DNA of 64,000 bases. Origin: Chryseobacterium oryctis (GTDB taxonomy: Bacteria > Bacteroidota > Bacteroidia > Flavobacteriales > Weeksellaceae). The stretch covers positions 1-64,000 of the forward strand of contig NZ_JAPDHV010000008.1 of the NCBI RefSeq assembly GCF_025971925.1. The letters are read 5' to 3'. This document shows, piece after piece, positions 43,766 to 52,500 of the stretch. The notes beneath the pieces were generated by a model. It saw only the letters and a list, made by a program, of their open reading frames with translations. It made no database searches and was not told the origin of the DNA. The first letter of the stretch is position 1. Each line of letters opens with the position of its first letter. The position numbers and the translations under genes were made by a program.

Positions 43766-44968
43766 TTATAAACCAATATTCTTACTAGGCTTTAATTGTT
43801 TTAAAATATTCTTCGGAATAGAATTCTTGTGAACTAAAATTGCAGTTGATTTGTATTCAACATAAGGTTTTGTTACATAAATATATCCTGCAAAATCATT
43901 CGTTATACCCCAAGAGTTTTTAACCATATAATATTCTTTCCCCGATTGATCTTTTGCTAATCCTACGATATGCATTCCGTGGTCGTCTGTTGTAGAAAGA
44001 TTATTAAGAGCTTTCTGGCGCATATCTTCAGTGATGGTTTTGTCTTTTTTAGGCTCTGTAAATAGATTTCCTTTGTTTTCTGCATTGATTTGGTCTAAAT
44101 CCATATCAGGAACATAAGCTACACCATTTTTGTATGAAAAATAAGGCTCCGAAACATCTGTTGCCCAACCTACAGAGTATCCTTTGTTTACAGCATTATC
44201 AATGATAGCTGTTAAATCTTTCATGGGTACATTCCATACAGAATCGTGACTCCAGTTATCAGGAATCGGGATGACAAATTTTTGGAAATAAGGATAATCT
44301 TTATATGATGAAATTTCTACGTAATCCTCAGTATTAATACCTACAACTTCTTGAGCAAAAGTTTTTGGAGTATAATTTTTTCCTTGGTAAGTAAAGTTTG
44401 AAGGTACTTTTCCTAAATATTCATCTAAAATAGCATCTACAGAAGCCATCCAGTTGTCAGAAAGTTTAACTTTTGATGAAGCCTGAACCAAACTATCTAA
44501 AACTGGTTTTAATTTTCCCTGCATTTCTTTGAAATTATTCAAAGTTTGTCCTTTTTTTAACCCGGTGTAAACCTCTTGAGGTACAGCTCCGTACTTTTTG
44601 TACATATTGATTACATCGTGAAGTTCACCTCCATCTCCCCAGCTAATAGCTCCATTATTCAAAACATATAGTTTTGCTTTTTCATGATAAGAATTTCTTG
44701 CCGTGAAAATTTCAGCTAAGTCTACAGGTTTTTTACCCATTCTTTGCATTTCAGACTCAAGGAAAGAATTTCCTGAATAACTCCAGCAAGTTCCAGAAGA
44801 ACCTTGATTTTTTACCGAAGTTGCACCTACATCTTTGATGGTAGTGAACTGGAAATTAGCATTTTGAGATTGGTTGTTTTTTAACTTATTGATTAAGTCA
44901 TCTTGAGCAAACATCATACTTCCTGCAGACAAAACAAAAAGTAATGATACAAATTTGGTGTTTTTCAT
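43766..44968 (-). CDS. C1 family (bleomycin hydrolase/PepC-like) peptidase, secreted
   Basis: A 400-residue papain-fold protease. The catalytic triad is visible: C61 in SSGTCWSYSG, H333 in DDHGMHIVGLA and N351 in KNSWG, with the oxyanion Gln in VKNQGSS. The overall layout (LAEIFTARNSYHEKA, GDGGELHDVINMYKKYGAVP, QGKLKPVLDSLV) is that of bleomycin hydrolase/aminopeptidase C. An N-terminal signal peptide (ends MMFAQ) sends it to the periplasm, unlike the cytosolic PepC of other bacteria. It is monocistronic, divergent from the sigma/plug/A2M operon. A TGTAACA-like element lies 47 bases upstream (minus strand). Confidence 0.93.
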   Translation of the reverse strand: MKNTKFVSLLFVLSAGSMMFAQDDLINKLKNNQSQNANFQFTTIKDVGATSVKNQGSSGTCWSYSGNSFLESEMQRMGKKPVDLAEIFTARNSYHEKAKLYVLNNGAISWGDGGELHDVINMYKKYGAVPQEVYTGLKKGQTLNNFKEMQGKLKPVLDSLVQASSKVKLSDNWMASVDAILDEYLGKVPSNFTYQGKNYTPKTFAQEVVGINTEDYVEISSYKDYPYFQKFVIPIPDNWSHDSVWNVPMKDLTAIIDNAVNKGYSVGWATDVSEPYFSYKNGVAYVPDMDLDQINAENKGNLFTEPKKDKTITEDMRQKALNNLSTTDDHGMHIVGLAKDQSGKEYYMVKNSWGITNDFAGYIYVTKPYVEYKSTAILVHKNSIPKNILKQLKPSKNIGL

Positions 44969-45084
44969 TACTATAACGTATTATTTGATTTAATAGTCGT
45001 TGGTATTAAAGATTTGTTACAGACGAAAAAGTTAAATATTGAATACAATTTTTAGATTAATTTTAAAAAAAGTTTAAGATGTTT

Positions 45085-45112
45085 CCAACCATTGTTAAAA
45101 TGTGTGCATCTA
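45085..45112 (+). promoter_or_regulatory. candidate ECF-type promoter of the sigma/plug/barrel/A2M operon
   Basis: CCAACCATT (45085-45093) and GCATCTA (45106-45112) give an AACC -35 and a GCATCTA -10 separated by 12 bases. I associate this arrangement with autoregulated ECF genes in Bacteroidota. It differs from the TGTAACA/CTACTAACT class at 23-27 kb. A longer reading frame beginning at 45102 would start inside it, supporting the ATG at 45132. Confidence 0.45.
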
Positions 45113-45131
45113 TAATAGTATAATCCTTCAT

Positions 45132-45650
45132 ATGGAAAGAGAATTATTGTTAGAATGTCAATGCAATAACCGGAATGCACAACGGAAAGTTTACGAGAAA
45201 ATGTCAGGTAAACTTTATTCGGTTTGTAGGCGTTATCTGAAAAGTGAAGAAGATATAGAAGAGGTATTGGCAGATGCTTTCTATAAAATTTTCACAAAGA
45301 TGAATCAATTGCAGAATCCTGATACTTTTGAGTTTTGGGCAAAAAAGATTGCTGTGAATGAATGTCTTCAAAAATTGCGCGCTAATAAAGAACTTTATAT
45401 TTCTTTAGATGAACATCATTTTGAGAGTGCTGAAATAAACGGAGACAATATTTCTTTTGAAAAAGATATTTTGAACCTTTTGAATTTTCTTCCGGAAGGT
45501 TGCAGAGCAATTTTTAATCTTTTCGCTATTGAAGGCTATCCTCATAAAGAGATTGCCGTAATGCTTTCTATTAGTGAAGGAACATCTAAGTCTCAACTCA
45601 ACTTTGCAAGAAAAAAACTGCAGGAACTTTTGATTAATCAAAACATTTAA
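45132..45650 (+). CDS. ECF-type RNA polymerase sigma factor
   Basis: A 172-residue sigma factor: region 2 (~10-75, AQRKVYEKMSGKLYSVCRRYLKSEEDIEEVLADAFYKIF, FWAKKIAVNECLQKLR) and region 4 (~110-165, LLNFLPEGCRAIFNLFAIEGYPHKEIAVMLSISEGTSKSQLNFARKKLQ). The GTSKSQLNFARKKL ending is usual for Bacteroidota ECF factors linked to TonB systems. It differs from the pair at 23-28 kb. A membrane protein with a plug domain starts 12 bases downstream, so it is presumably held inactive by that protein and then drives this operon and possibly others. Confidence 0.92.
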   Translation: MERELLLECQCNNRNAQRKVYEKMSGKLYSVCRRYLKSEEDIEEVLADAFYKIFTKMNQLQNPDTFEFWAKKIAVNECLQKLRANKELYISLDEHHFESAEINGDNISFEKDILNLLNFLPEGCRAIFNLFAIEGYPHKEIAVMLSISEGTSKSQLNFARKKLQELLINQNI

Positions 45651-45662
45651 ACATTTACAACA

Positions 45663-46745
45663 ATGGAAAATAATCACGATATCGATAAAACTTTTAATGA
45701 AGCTTCCAAATCTTTGGATGAGGCTGAAACTTTTCCTGGGTTTGATAAAGTTTGGGGTAGAATAGAAGAAAAATTAGATAAAAAAGAAGAAAAAAAGAAA
45801 ATAATTAAGAACTGGTTTCCTTACGGAATTGCTGCAAGTTTACTGATTTGTACAGGGATTTTTTACTTTTTAAATAAAAAAGAATCAGCACCTGAAATTT
45901 TACAGAATGTAATTGCAGAGAATTTGGAAATTCAAAAACTTAATAAGGCTGCGGAAATTGATAGTATTGTAAAAACTAACATCAAAAAAGAATCTGCAAA
46001 ATCTATTTTATCAAAAAATAATCAGGTTTTAGCTTATCAGGATGTGAAAAAACAGAAAAATGAGATTAATCTTTCAAAAAATCAACATCATATAAATTCT
46101 GAACAAATTTTGAAAGAGGTAGAAGAAAAAGTTTTCCCCAAAACCAAAGATACTTTGAAAGTGAAAAACATTGAAGAAGTAATAGCAATGGGAATCAAAA
46201 GGGAAAAATCTTCTGTAAATGCTTCTACGAGAATCATTTCTTCAAATGATATTTCTAAAAAGAATAATATAATTGAAACAGACACAGCAGAATCTTTATT
46301 TCCGCTTAATCGGTTTGATATTGTAAATGAGATGAAAGAACCTCTTGTAGCCGGGATGAATAGAAATTTTAAAAAAAATAGAACTTTTGAGTCATCTCCA
46401 AAATTAGCAGAAAATATGAAAGATAAAAGTATTACAAATTCTTTGCAAGGTTCTGTTTCGGGGTTGACCATAAGTCCTTATGGAAGTAAAGGTTCTGGGA
46501 AAGTTGATATTGTGATTAGAGGAAGCTCTTCAATTAATTCTAATCCTCCTCTTTATGTCATTGACGGAAAGATTTCTGATGCAGAAGGTTTCAAACAAAT
46601 AAATCCTGATATAATAGAATCTGTAACGGTTTTAAAAGGTGAAAAAGCGGTTACTCTTTATGGAAATAAGGCTTCAAATGGAGTTGTTGTAATCGAAACA
46701 AAAGGGACGGAAACCCTTAAAAAAGTAAAAGATTCGGTGAAATAG
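45663..46745 (+). CDS. anti-sigma-like membrane protein fused to a SusC-type TonB plug domain
   Basis: A 360-residue protein with three parts. Residues 1-50 are charged and cytoplasmic (PGFDKVWGRIEEKLDKKEEKK), in the position of a sigma-binding domain. Residues ~51-70 form one membrane span. After a ~100-residue Lys/Asn/Glu-rich linker, residues ~170-350 read as a TonB-receptor plug: IEEVIAMGIKREKSSVNAS, SLQGSVSGLTISPYGSKGSG, VIRGSSSINSNPPLYVIDG (PLYVIDG at 296-302), INPDIIESVTVLKGEKA and ASNGVVVIETKG. No barrel follows. In normal transporters the plug is inside the outer-membrane barrel. Here it hangs on an inner-membrane protein, suggesting direct signalling. Confidence 0.85.
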   Translation: MENNHDIDKTFNEASKSLDEAETFPGFDKVWGRIEEKLDKKEEKKKIIKNWFPYGIAASLLICTGIFYFLNKKESAPEILQNVIAENLEIQKLNKAAEIDSIVKTNIKKESAKSILSKNNQVLAYQDVKKQKNEINLSKNQHHINSEQILKEVEEKVFPKTKDTLKVKNIEEVIAMGIKREKSSVNASTRIISSNDISKKNNIIETDTAESLFPLNRFDIVNEMKEPLVAGMNRNFKKNRTFESSPKLAENMKDKSITNSLQGSVSGLTISPYGSKGSGKVDIVIRGSSSINSNPPLYVIDGKISDAEGFKQINPDIIESVTVLKGEKAVTLYGNKASNGVVVIETKGTETLKKVKDSVK

Positions 46746-46797
46746 AAATTTTCATATGTTAATCTTTAATATATAATTTTCACATAAATTATTGATA

Positions 46798-49566
46798 ATG
46801 AGAAGGATTTACCTGTTGTTTTTTCTGGCTGCAAGCGTCTTTGTTTTTGCCCAGAATTCCCAATTATATTATTCAGGAACATTTTTAAATCATAAAAATA
46901 AACCTCAAAATTTTTTAAAAGTTTATAATAAAAACAGCGGTATCTACGAATTGACCGATGAGAAAGGTTTTGCGATTATTGCAGCGAAGCCTTATGATAC
47001 CTTAGTTTGGAACAATGGCAAAAATAAATATGCTGTACTTTCTTATAATCTTCAAGAACTAAAAAATATATTAGATAGTAGAGTTGAAAAACAAAATGTA
47101 CAAAATATTTATAGTAAAGATTATGATAATTCAATTACTAAGTATAATGATGATACATTCAGCATTGAAAACTCCAAAACTGTTTTAAGCAAAAATTCTG
47201 ACAAGTATTATTATTCTGTTAGAAAACTTAAACAAAAAAATGATAGTCTTTTTAAGCTGAAAACCATACAACAAAGAGATTTATTTCTTAACGGAAATTT
47301 TACTACTTCTTTTGAAGTTAAAAGCAGAAATTCTATTCCTAAAACTCAAAATAAATATGTGCAAGGAAGAGCCGAAAACGGGAATTGGGTTTGGAGAGGA
47401 CCAGAAACGAATGAAATGTTCAGCTTTGGTCCAGATATTTCTACCTTAGGTTTTGATAATCAATCTTATGAATTTGATGAAAATGGAAGTTTGGTGAATC
47501 TTTCAAACGGAATTTTACCTGCAAAAATCTATAACGATGATATTTTTAAGACAACAGTTGGGTTTAAAAATCAACTGAAAGTTAATGCTTTTATTAAAGA
47601 AGGATATCAAGAAAAAATTCGTTTGTCATTAGATTTGGGACAGCAAAAAGACCAGATGTATTTTGAAGACCAGTTCAACATTGTAAATACTATTGATGGA
47701 AGACTGAATTTTAATATAAATGGTTATTTGCTCAATTTCGGATTAAATTACAACGAAAATAAAGCTACAAATACTAATAGAATAGCTTTTTTTAATAGAG
47801 TTTATCAAAATTATTTACTGACTCCAATCTCGTTTTCCAATTCACAGAATATTTTTTTGAGTAATCAGCTTCAAAGAAGTTATAGTAGCAATGCTGATAA
47901 TCCGTTTTATCTTTTTAATCAAGATAAAAAATATAATTATAAAAATAACCATCGTCAATATAATGCTGAGTTTAGCAAAAAATGGAGAAATTTTAAACTG
48001 AATTTAATTCAATCTTACAGAACAGAAAGATATTGGAATTATGATCATTACCAACCTTCTACAGTTGGGTTTAATGGAGGTATAAATAATGAAAGAATAC
48101 AAAATAATAGTTTTTATAACTCTAGCATTTTAGGAAATTATTCATTAGGAGATTATTATTTTAGAAATATCTTCACATTCAATTTTATATTGAATCATAC
48201 AAAGTCGGATGTTTTTAATAGTCTGTATCAACTTAGCAACCAATATCAGCGTACATCTCAGGATTATATTTTCAATTATGATATGGAAATCAATGAATCT
48301 GATTTTATGATGGGATTAAATTTAGGGAACTCTTTTTATGTTTCAAATACTTCAAACAATAATAAATATTGGCTTCCTAAAGCAAATGCTTTCGTTTTAT
48401 TCAAAGATATTTTTCATTGGAATAACTTTAATTTCAAAGTATTAGGTTCATATACTCAGCTGAGTTCAGAGCCGGAAATTACACGTTCTTATGCATCTTA
48501 TTTTACGACCTTGCTTAATGCACAGAATGCATTTAAATATTTTCCTGCAAGTGAAGTTCAGGGTTTTAATGGGCTTTCAACCATTGATACAAAGGAATGG
48601 AAAGCCGGAATTGCCCTAAAATTGGGGTATAGAATAAATATAGAAGGGGAATATTTTAATAGAAAAATAAATAATGATGTATTTCCTGTGTTTGAAAATC
48701 AACAGTTACAATTAAAAAACTTAGCAAACCATACTTATTCAGGATATGACTTGAGTTTTAATTACGAAAATGTAAGGCTTTTTCAGAATATGTTTATGAA
48801 TCACAGAATTTCGTTTTTTTCCTATAAAGATATTGTAAACAAAGTTGTTTCAGGATATAATAATTTACCGATTTCAGGATTTAATGATATTTATAAAACC
48901 CTTTCTGGTGGAAATCCTTTGGGTATAGTAATGGGAAGTTATTTTGATAGAAATAAAGATGGACAAATGATAATTGATGAGAATGGTTTTCCAAAAAAAG
49001 CGGATGGATTTAAAATTATAGCCAATCCAACTCCTGATTTCATTTTAAAATTCAATCATAATTTCAATTATAAACGTTTTTCATTGGATATCAATTGGGA
49101 GTGGAAAAAGGGAGGAGAAATTTGGAACGGAACAGAGGTAGTTTTAGATTATTACGGAAGGTCATTTCAGTCGGGCGAAGATAGAAATACTAAAAATTAT
49201 GTTTTTGAGGGAGTAAATTCAGAAGGAAATCTTAATCAAATTGCTGTAGATTTTTATAATCTGTCTCAAGATGTGTCTCAAAACAGATGGTCGAGGTACG
49301 GTTATTTAGGAGTTGCAGAAAATTATGTGCAAAAAGCCGATTATATAAAAATTAATAATATTTCTCTTTCGGCAAAGTTTCCTATTAATTATACATCGAG
49401 AATGTTGACGCTTACTTTCTATGTTAATAATGTCCTGTTGTGGCAGGAGAATAAAGGAGCAGATCCTACCCAAAATTTCTACGATACAGATAACGGAAGA
49501 GGACTTGATTTTTTTAATCTACCGTCTTTCAAAACTTTTGGTTGCATGGTTTCATTTAAATTTTAA
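46798..49566 (+). CDS. SusC-like outer-membrane beta-barrel lacking a plug domain
   Basis: A 922-residue outer-membrane protein with a signal peptide ending VFAQ. Residues ~20-85 resemble a shortened carboxypeptidase-regulatory-like domain (GTFLNHKNKPQNFLKVYNKNSG...DEKGFAII). The barrel part carries SusC hallmarks: VQGRAENGNWVWRGPETNEMFSFGPDIS, and at the end GNPLGIVMGSYFDRNKDGQ, IIANPTPDFILKFNHNFNYKRFSLDINWEWKKGGE, YVQKADYIKINNISLSAKFP. I find no VVVGYG, RGSSS or PLYVVDG element, so the plug seems missing. Plugs occur instead in the genes before and after it. ATG 46798 is preferred to TTG 46792. The next gene starts 3 bases after its stop. Confidence 0.82.
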   Translation: MRRIYLLFFLAASVFVFAQNSQLYYSGTFLNHKNKPQNFLKVYNKNSGIYELTDEKGFAIIAAKPYDTLVWNNGKNKYAVLSYNLQELKNILDSRVEKQNVQNIYSKDYDNSITKYNDDTFSIENSKTVLSKNSDKYYYSVRKLKQKNDSLFKLKTIQQRDLFLNGNFTTSFEVKSRNSIPKTQNKYVQGRAENGNWVWRGPETNEMFSFGPDISTLGFDNQSYEFDENGSLVNLSNGILPAKIYNDDIFKTTVGFKNQLKVNAFIKEGYQEKIRLSLDLGQQKDQMYFEDQFNIVNTIDGRLNFNINGYLLNFGLNYNENKATNTNRIAFFNRVYQNYLLTPISFSNSQNIFLSNQLQRSYSSNADNPFYLFNQDKKYNYKNNHRQYNAEFSKKWRNFKLNLIQSYRTERYWNYDHYQPSTVGFNGGINNERIQNNSFYNSSILGNYSLGDYYFRNIFTFNFILNHTKSDVFNSLYQLSNQYQRTSQDYIFNYDMEINESDFMMGLNLGNSFYVSNTSNNNKYWLPKANAFVLFKDIFHWNNFNFKVLGSYTQLSSEPEITRSYASYFTTLLNAQNAFKYFPASEVQGFNGLSTIDTKEWKAGIALKLGYRINIEGEYFNRKINNDVFPVFENQQLQLKNLANHTYSGYDLSFNYENVRLFQNMFMNHRISFFSYKDIVNKVVSGYNNLPISGFNDIYKTLSGGNPLGIVMGSYFDRNKDGQMIIDENGFPKKADGFKIIANPTPDFILKFNHNFNYKRFSLDINWEWKKGGEIWNGTEVVLDYYGRSFQSGEDRNTKNYVFEGVNSEGNLNQIAVDFYNLSQDVSQNRWSRYGYLGVAENYVQKADYIKINNISLSAKFPINYTSRMLTLTFYVNNVLLWQENKGADPTQNFYDTDNGRGLDFFNLPSFKTFGCMVSFKF

Positions 49567-49569
49567 GAC

Positions 49570-52500
49570 ATGAATTTCAGATTTACTTATATCATATTGT
49601 TCGGGTTGCTATTATTCATCAATCCTACCAAAGCACAAAAAATTCTTCAGGATTTTAGGAAAGAAAAAGTATATGTACAAACGAATCACGTCTTTTATAA
49701 GCCGGGGGACGAAATGTACTATAAAATTTACGTTGTTCAGGGAGAAAATAATCTTCCTACACAAGAAAGTCGTGTGGTTAATTTTGAATTGATAGAACCC
49801 AGCGGAAGTATTTTTAAAAAGTTGAAATATGAAATTAAAAATGGCTATTCAGAAGGATTTTTTTCTTTTGATAAAGACATGAAAGGAGGAATTTACAAAA
49901 TTCGCGCTTATACCCATTGGATGCAAAATGAAGAAGGAAAAAATGCTTTTGAAAAAGAAATCACGCTTCAAAAAATTGTTTCTCCAAGAATTTTAATGAA
50001 GCTCGATTTTCCTAAAAAAGGATATGGAGCAGGAGATGAGGTGATTGCAGATTTTTCAATGAAAAGTCTTAGCAACCTTCCTATTCCTTTTTATGAAGCG
50101 GAATATACAATAATGCATCATGGAGAGAAAATTGTAGACGGAAAATTAATTACTGATAAAGAAGGAAAAAATCAATTGAATTTTAGACTTCCTGATGTTC
50201 TAAAATCTTCAGATGGTTTGCTGAATATTAAAGTAAATTTTGATGGCTTTACAGAGTCTATTTCCAGAAATATCCCGATTGTTTTGAATAACCTTGATAT
50301 GAAATTTATGCCTGAAGGCGGAACTTTCATTAATGGACTTGAACAAAATATAGCCTTTAAAATTGTAGATGAGTTTGAAAAGCCTGTAGATGCTTCATTA
50401 GAAATTTATAACCAAAATCATAAAAAAATTACAGAAGCTACAGCTTACAACTTCGGGATGGGAAGTTTTACTATCATTCCGCAAATTGGTGAAACATATT
50501 ATGCTAAAATCATTAAACCTGAAAATATAAAATCGATTTATCCATTACCTATTGCAAAAAATGAAGGTGTAGTTTTTAATGTAATAAAGAAAAACAAAAA
50601 ATTAAGATTAAAAATTGTCTCTACAGACCCGAAAAATGTTCTTATAAAAAGTAGTTTTCGTGATAAAGATGTTTATGAAGAGACTGTTTCTTTGAAAAAA
50701 GGAGATAATGAAATTGAAATAAATGAAGATAACCTCCCAATTGGAATCTATCGGTTTACGATTTTAGAAAATAATATTCCTCTTGCAGAGCGTATTGTTT
50801 TCAGTAATGAGGATAAACAGTTAAAAATTAAAATCACTCCTTCTAAGAAAAACTATTTACCAAGAGAAAAAGCTATAGTAAATATTGAAACAACGGATGA
50901 AAATAACAAACCTATCTCTGCAAACTTGGGCATGAGTGTAATTGACGATAAACTTTGGACGTATGCGGATGATAAGCAAAATCATATTATATCTTGGCTT
51001 TTAATGGATTCTGAATTGAAAGGGAAAATTGAAAGACCTCAGTTTTATTTTGACAAAAAAGAAGAGAAAGCCTCAAAAAGTTTGGATTTGGTAATGCTTA
51101 CCAATGGTTATCGATACTTTGAATTACTTCCTGAGATTATTAATAGCAGGAAATATAAATATTTACCCGAAAAGAAAAATCCTATCTACGGAATTATCGA
51201 AGATGAAAATGGAAAACCTGTAAAAGCCGAAGTATATTTGGTGGAAGAAGGAATTCAGAACCAAAAAATTCTCAAGCAAACAACTACAGAAAACGGATTG
51301 TTTTATTTTTCAGATTTAGAAAAATATACCCATTATAAAGTGATTGCTAAATCATTTAAGCCTAAACATAAAGTTAAGATAAGATTATTGTCCTATAAGC
51401 TGAATATTAACCCTTTGGTAAAACAAAAATTGAATAATATTGATGTTGAGGAAATTATAAAAGAAGCTGATATTAAAGAAAAACCCAACGAAAAAAAATA
51501 TACTACAGATAACTTTTTTTATAAAAAAGGAGGCAAAAAATCAGATACTGTAAGTAAGGAGACAAACATAGAACAGGTTGTTGTTTTGGGCTATGGTTTA
51601 CAGAGAAAAGAAGAAACGACAAGTTCCGTGACAACTGTGAAAAATTATGAAATTCAAAATCAGTCCCTAAGTTCTTTGTTAAGCGGAAAAGTAGCAGGAA
51701 TAGAAGTTTCATCCATTAGTAATGAAAGGAATACTAATATCTTAATTAGAGGGATTTCTTCAGTTTCTAATAAAAAACCTTTATTTGTTGTAGATGGAGT
51801 TCTTGTGGAAAATTTCGACACCTCCATTAATCCAAATGATATTAATAGTATCACTGTTTTAAAAGATGCAGCTGCTACATCTATTTATGGAAGTAGAGGA
51901 GTAAATGGAGTAGTTATTATCAATTCATTGAAAAACAATGTAGCACAAACTAAAATTGATATTTCTCCTAAATCACAATTTGCTGTGTTGGCTGTTCCGA
52001 GAGATAGTTTGACTCAATATTCATACAGTCGACAGTTTTCATATCCTGTATATGAAACTACCAATACAGCTCATCGATTTGATTATAGAGAAGCTATCTA
52101 TTGGAATCCTGTAGTTCAAACCGATAAAAACGGAAAAGCAAAGATTGAGTTTTATAATTCTGATGCGAATACTACATTTAGAATTCTTACAGAGGGTATT
52201 TCTGTAAACGGATTGGTGGGAAGAGATGAAACAACATATTCGGCACAAAGTTTAATAGCAATTGATACAAAAATTCCTCAATATGTTACCAGAGCTGATG
52301 AAATGCATATTCCGGTTGTGATTAAAAATAATTCATCACAAACAAGAAGAATGACAATGGATGTTATTGTTCCTAATCGCGTAAAACTTATTGAATTTGA
52401 TAGTATTATTTCTCTAAAACCTCTAGAATCGGGAAGATTGTGGGTAAAAATGCAAACAAATGAGGTGGTTAATTCTAATATTCAGTTTGTTGTAAAGTCA

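Noticed and set aside
45102..45131. Ten-codon N-terminal extension of the third sigma factor
   Set aside because: The extension overlaps the candidate -10 element GCATCTA and adds no sigma-domain sequence.
46792..46797. TTG start for the SusC-like barrel
   Set aside because: The ATG two codons later starts a normal signal peptide; nothing supports the TTG.
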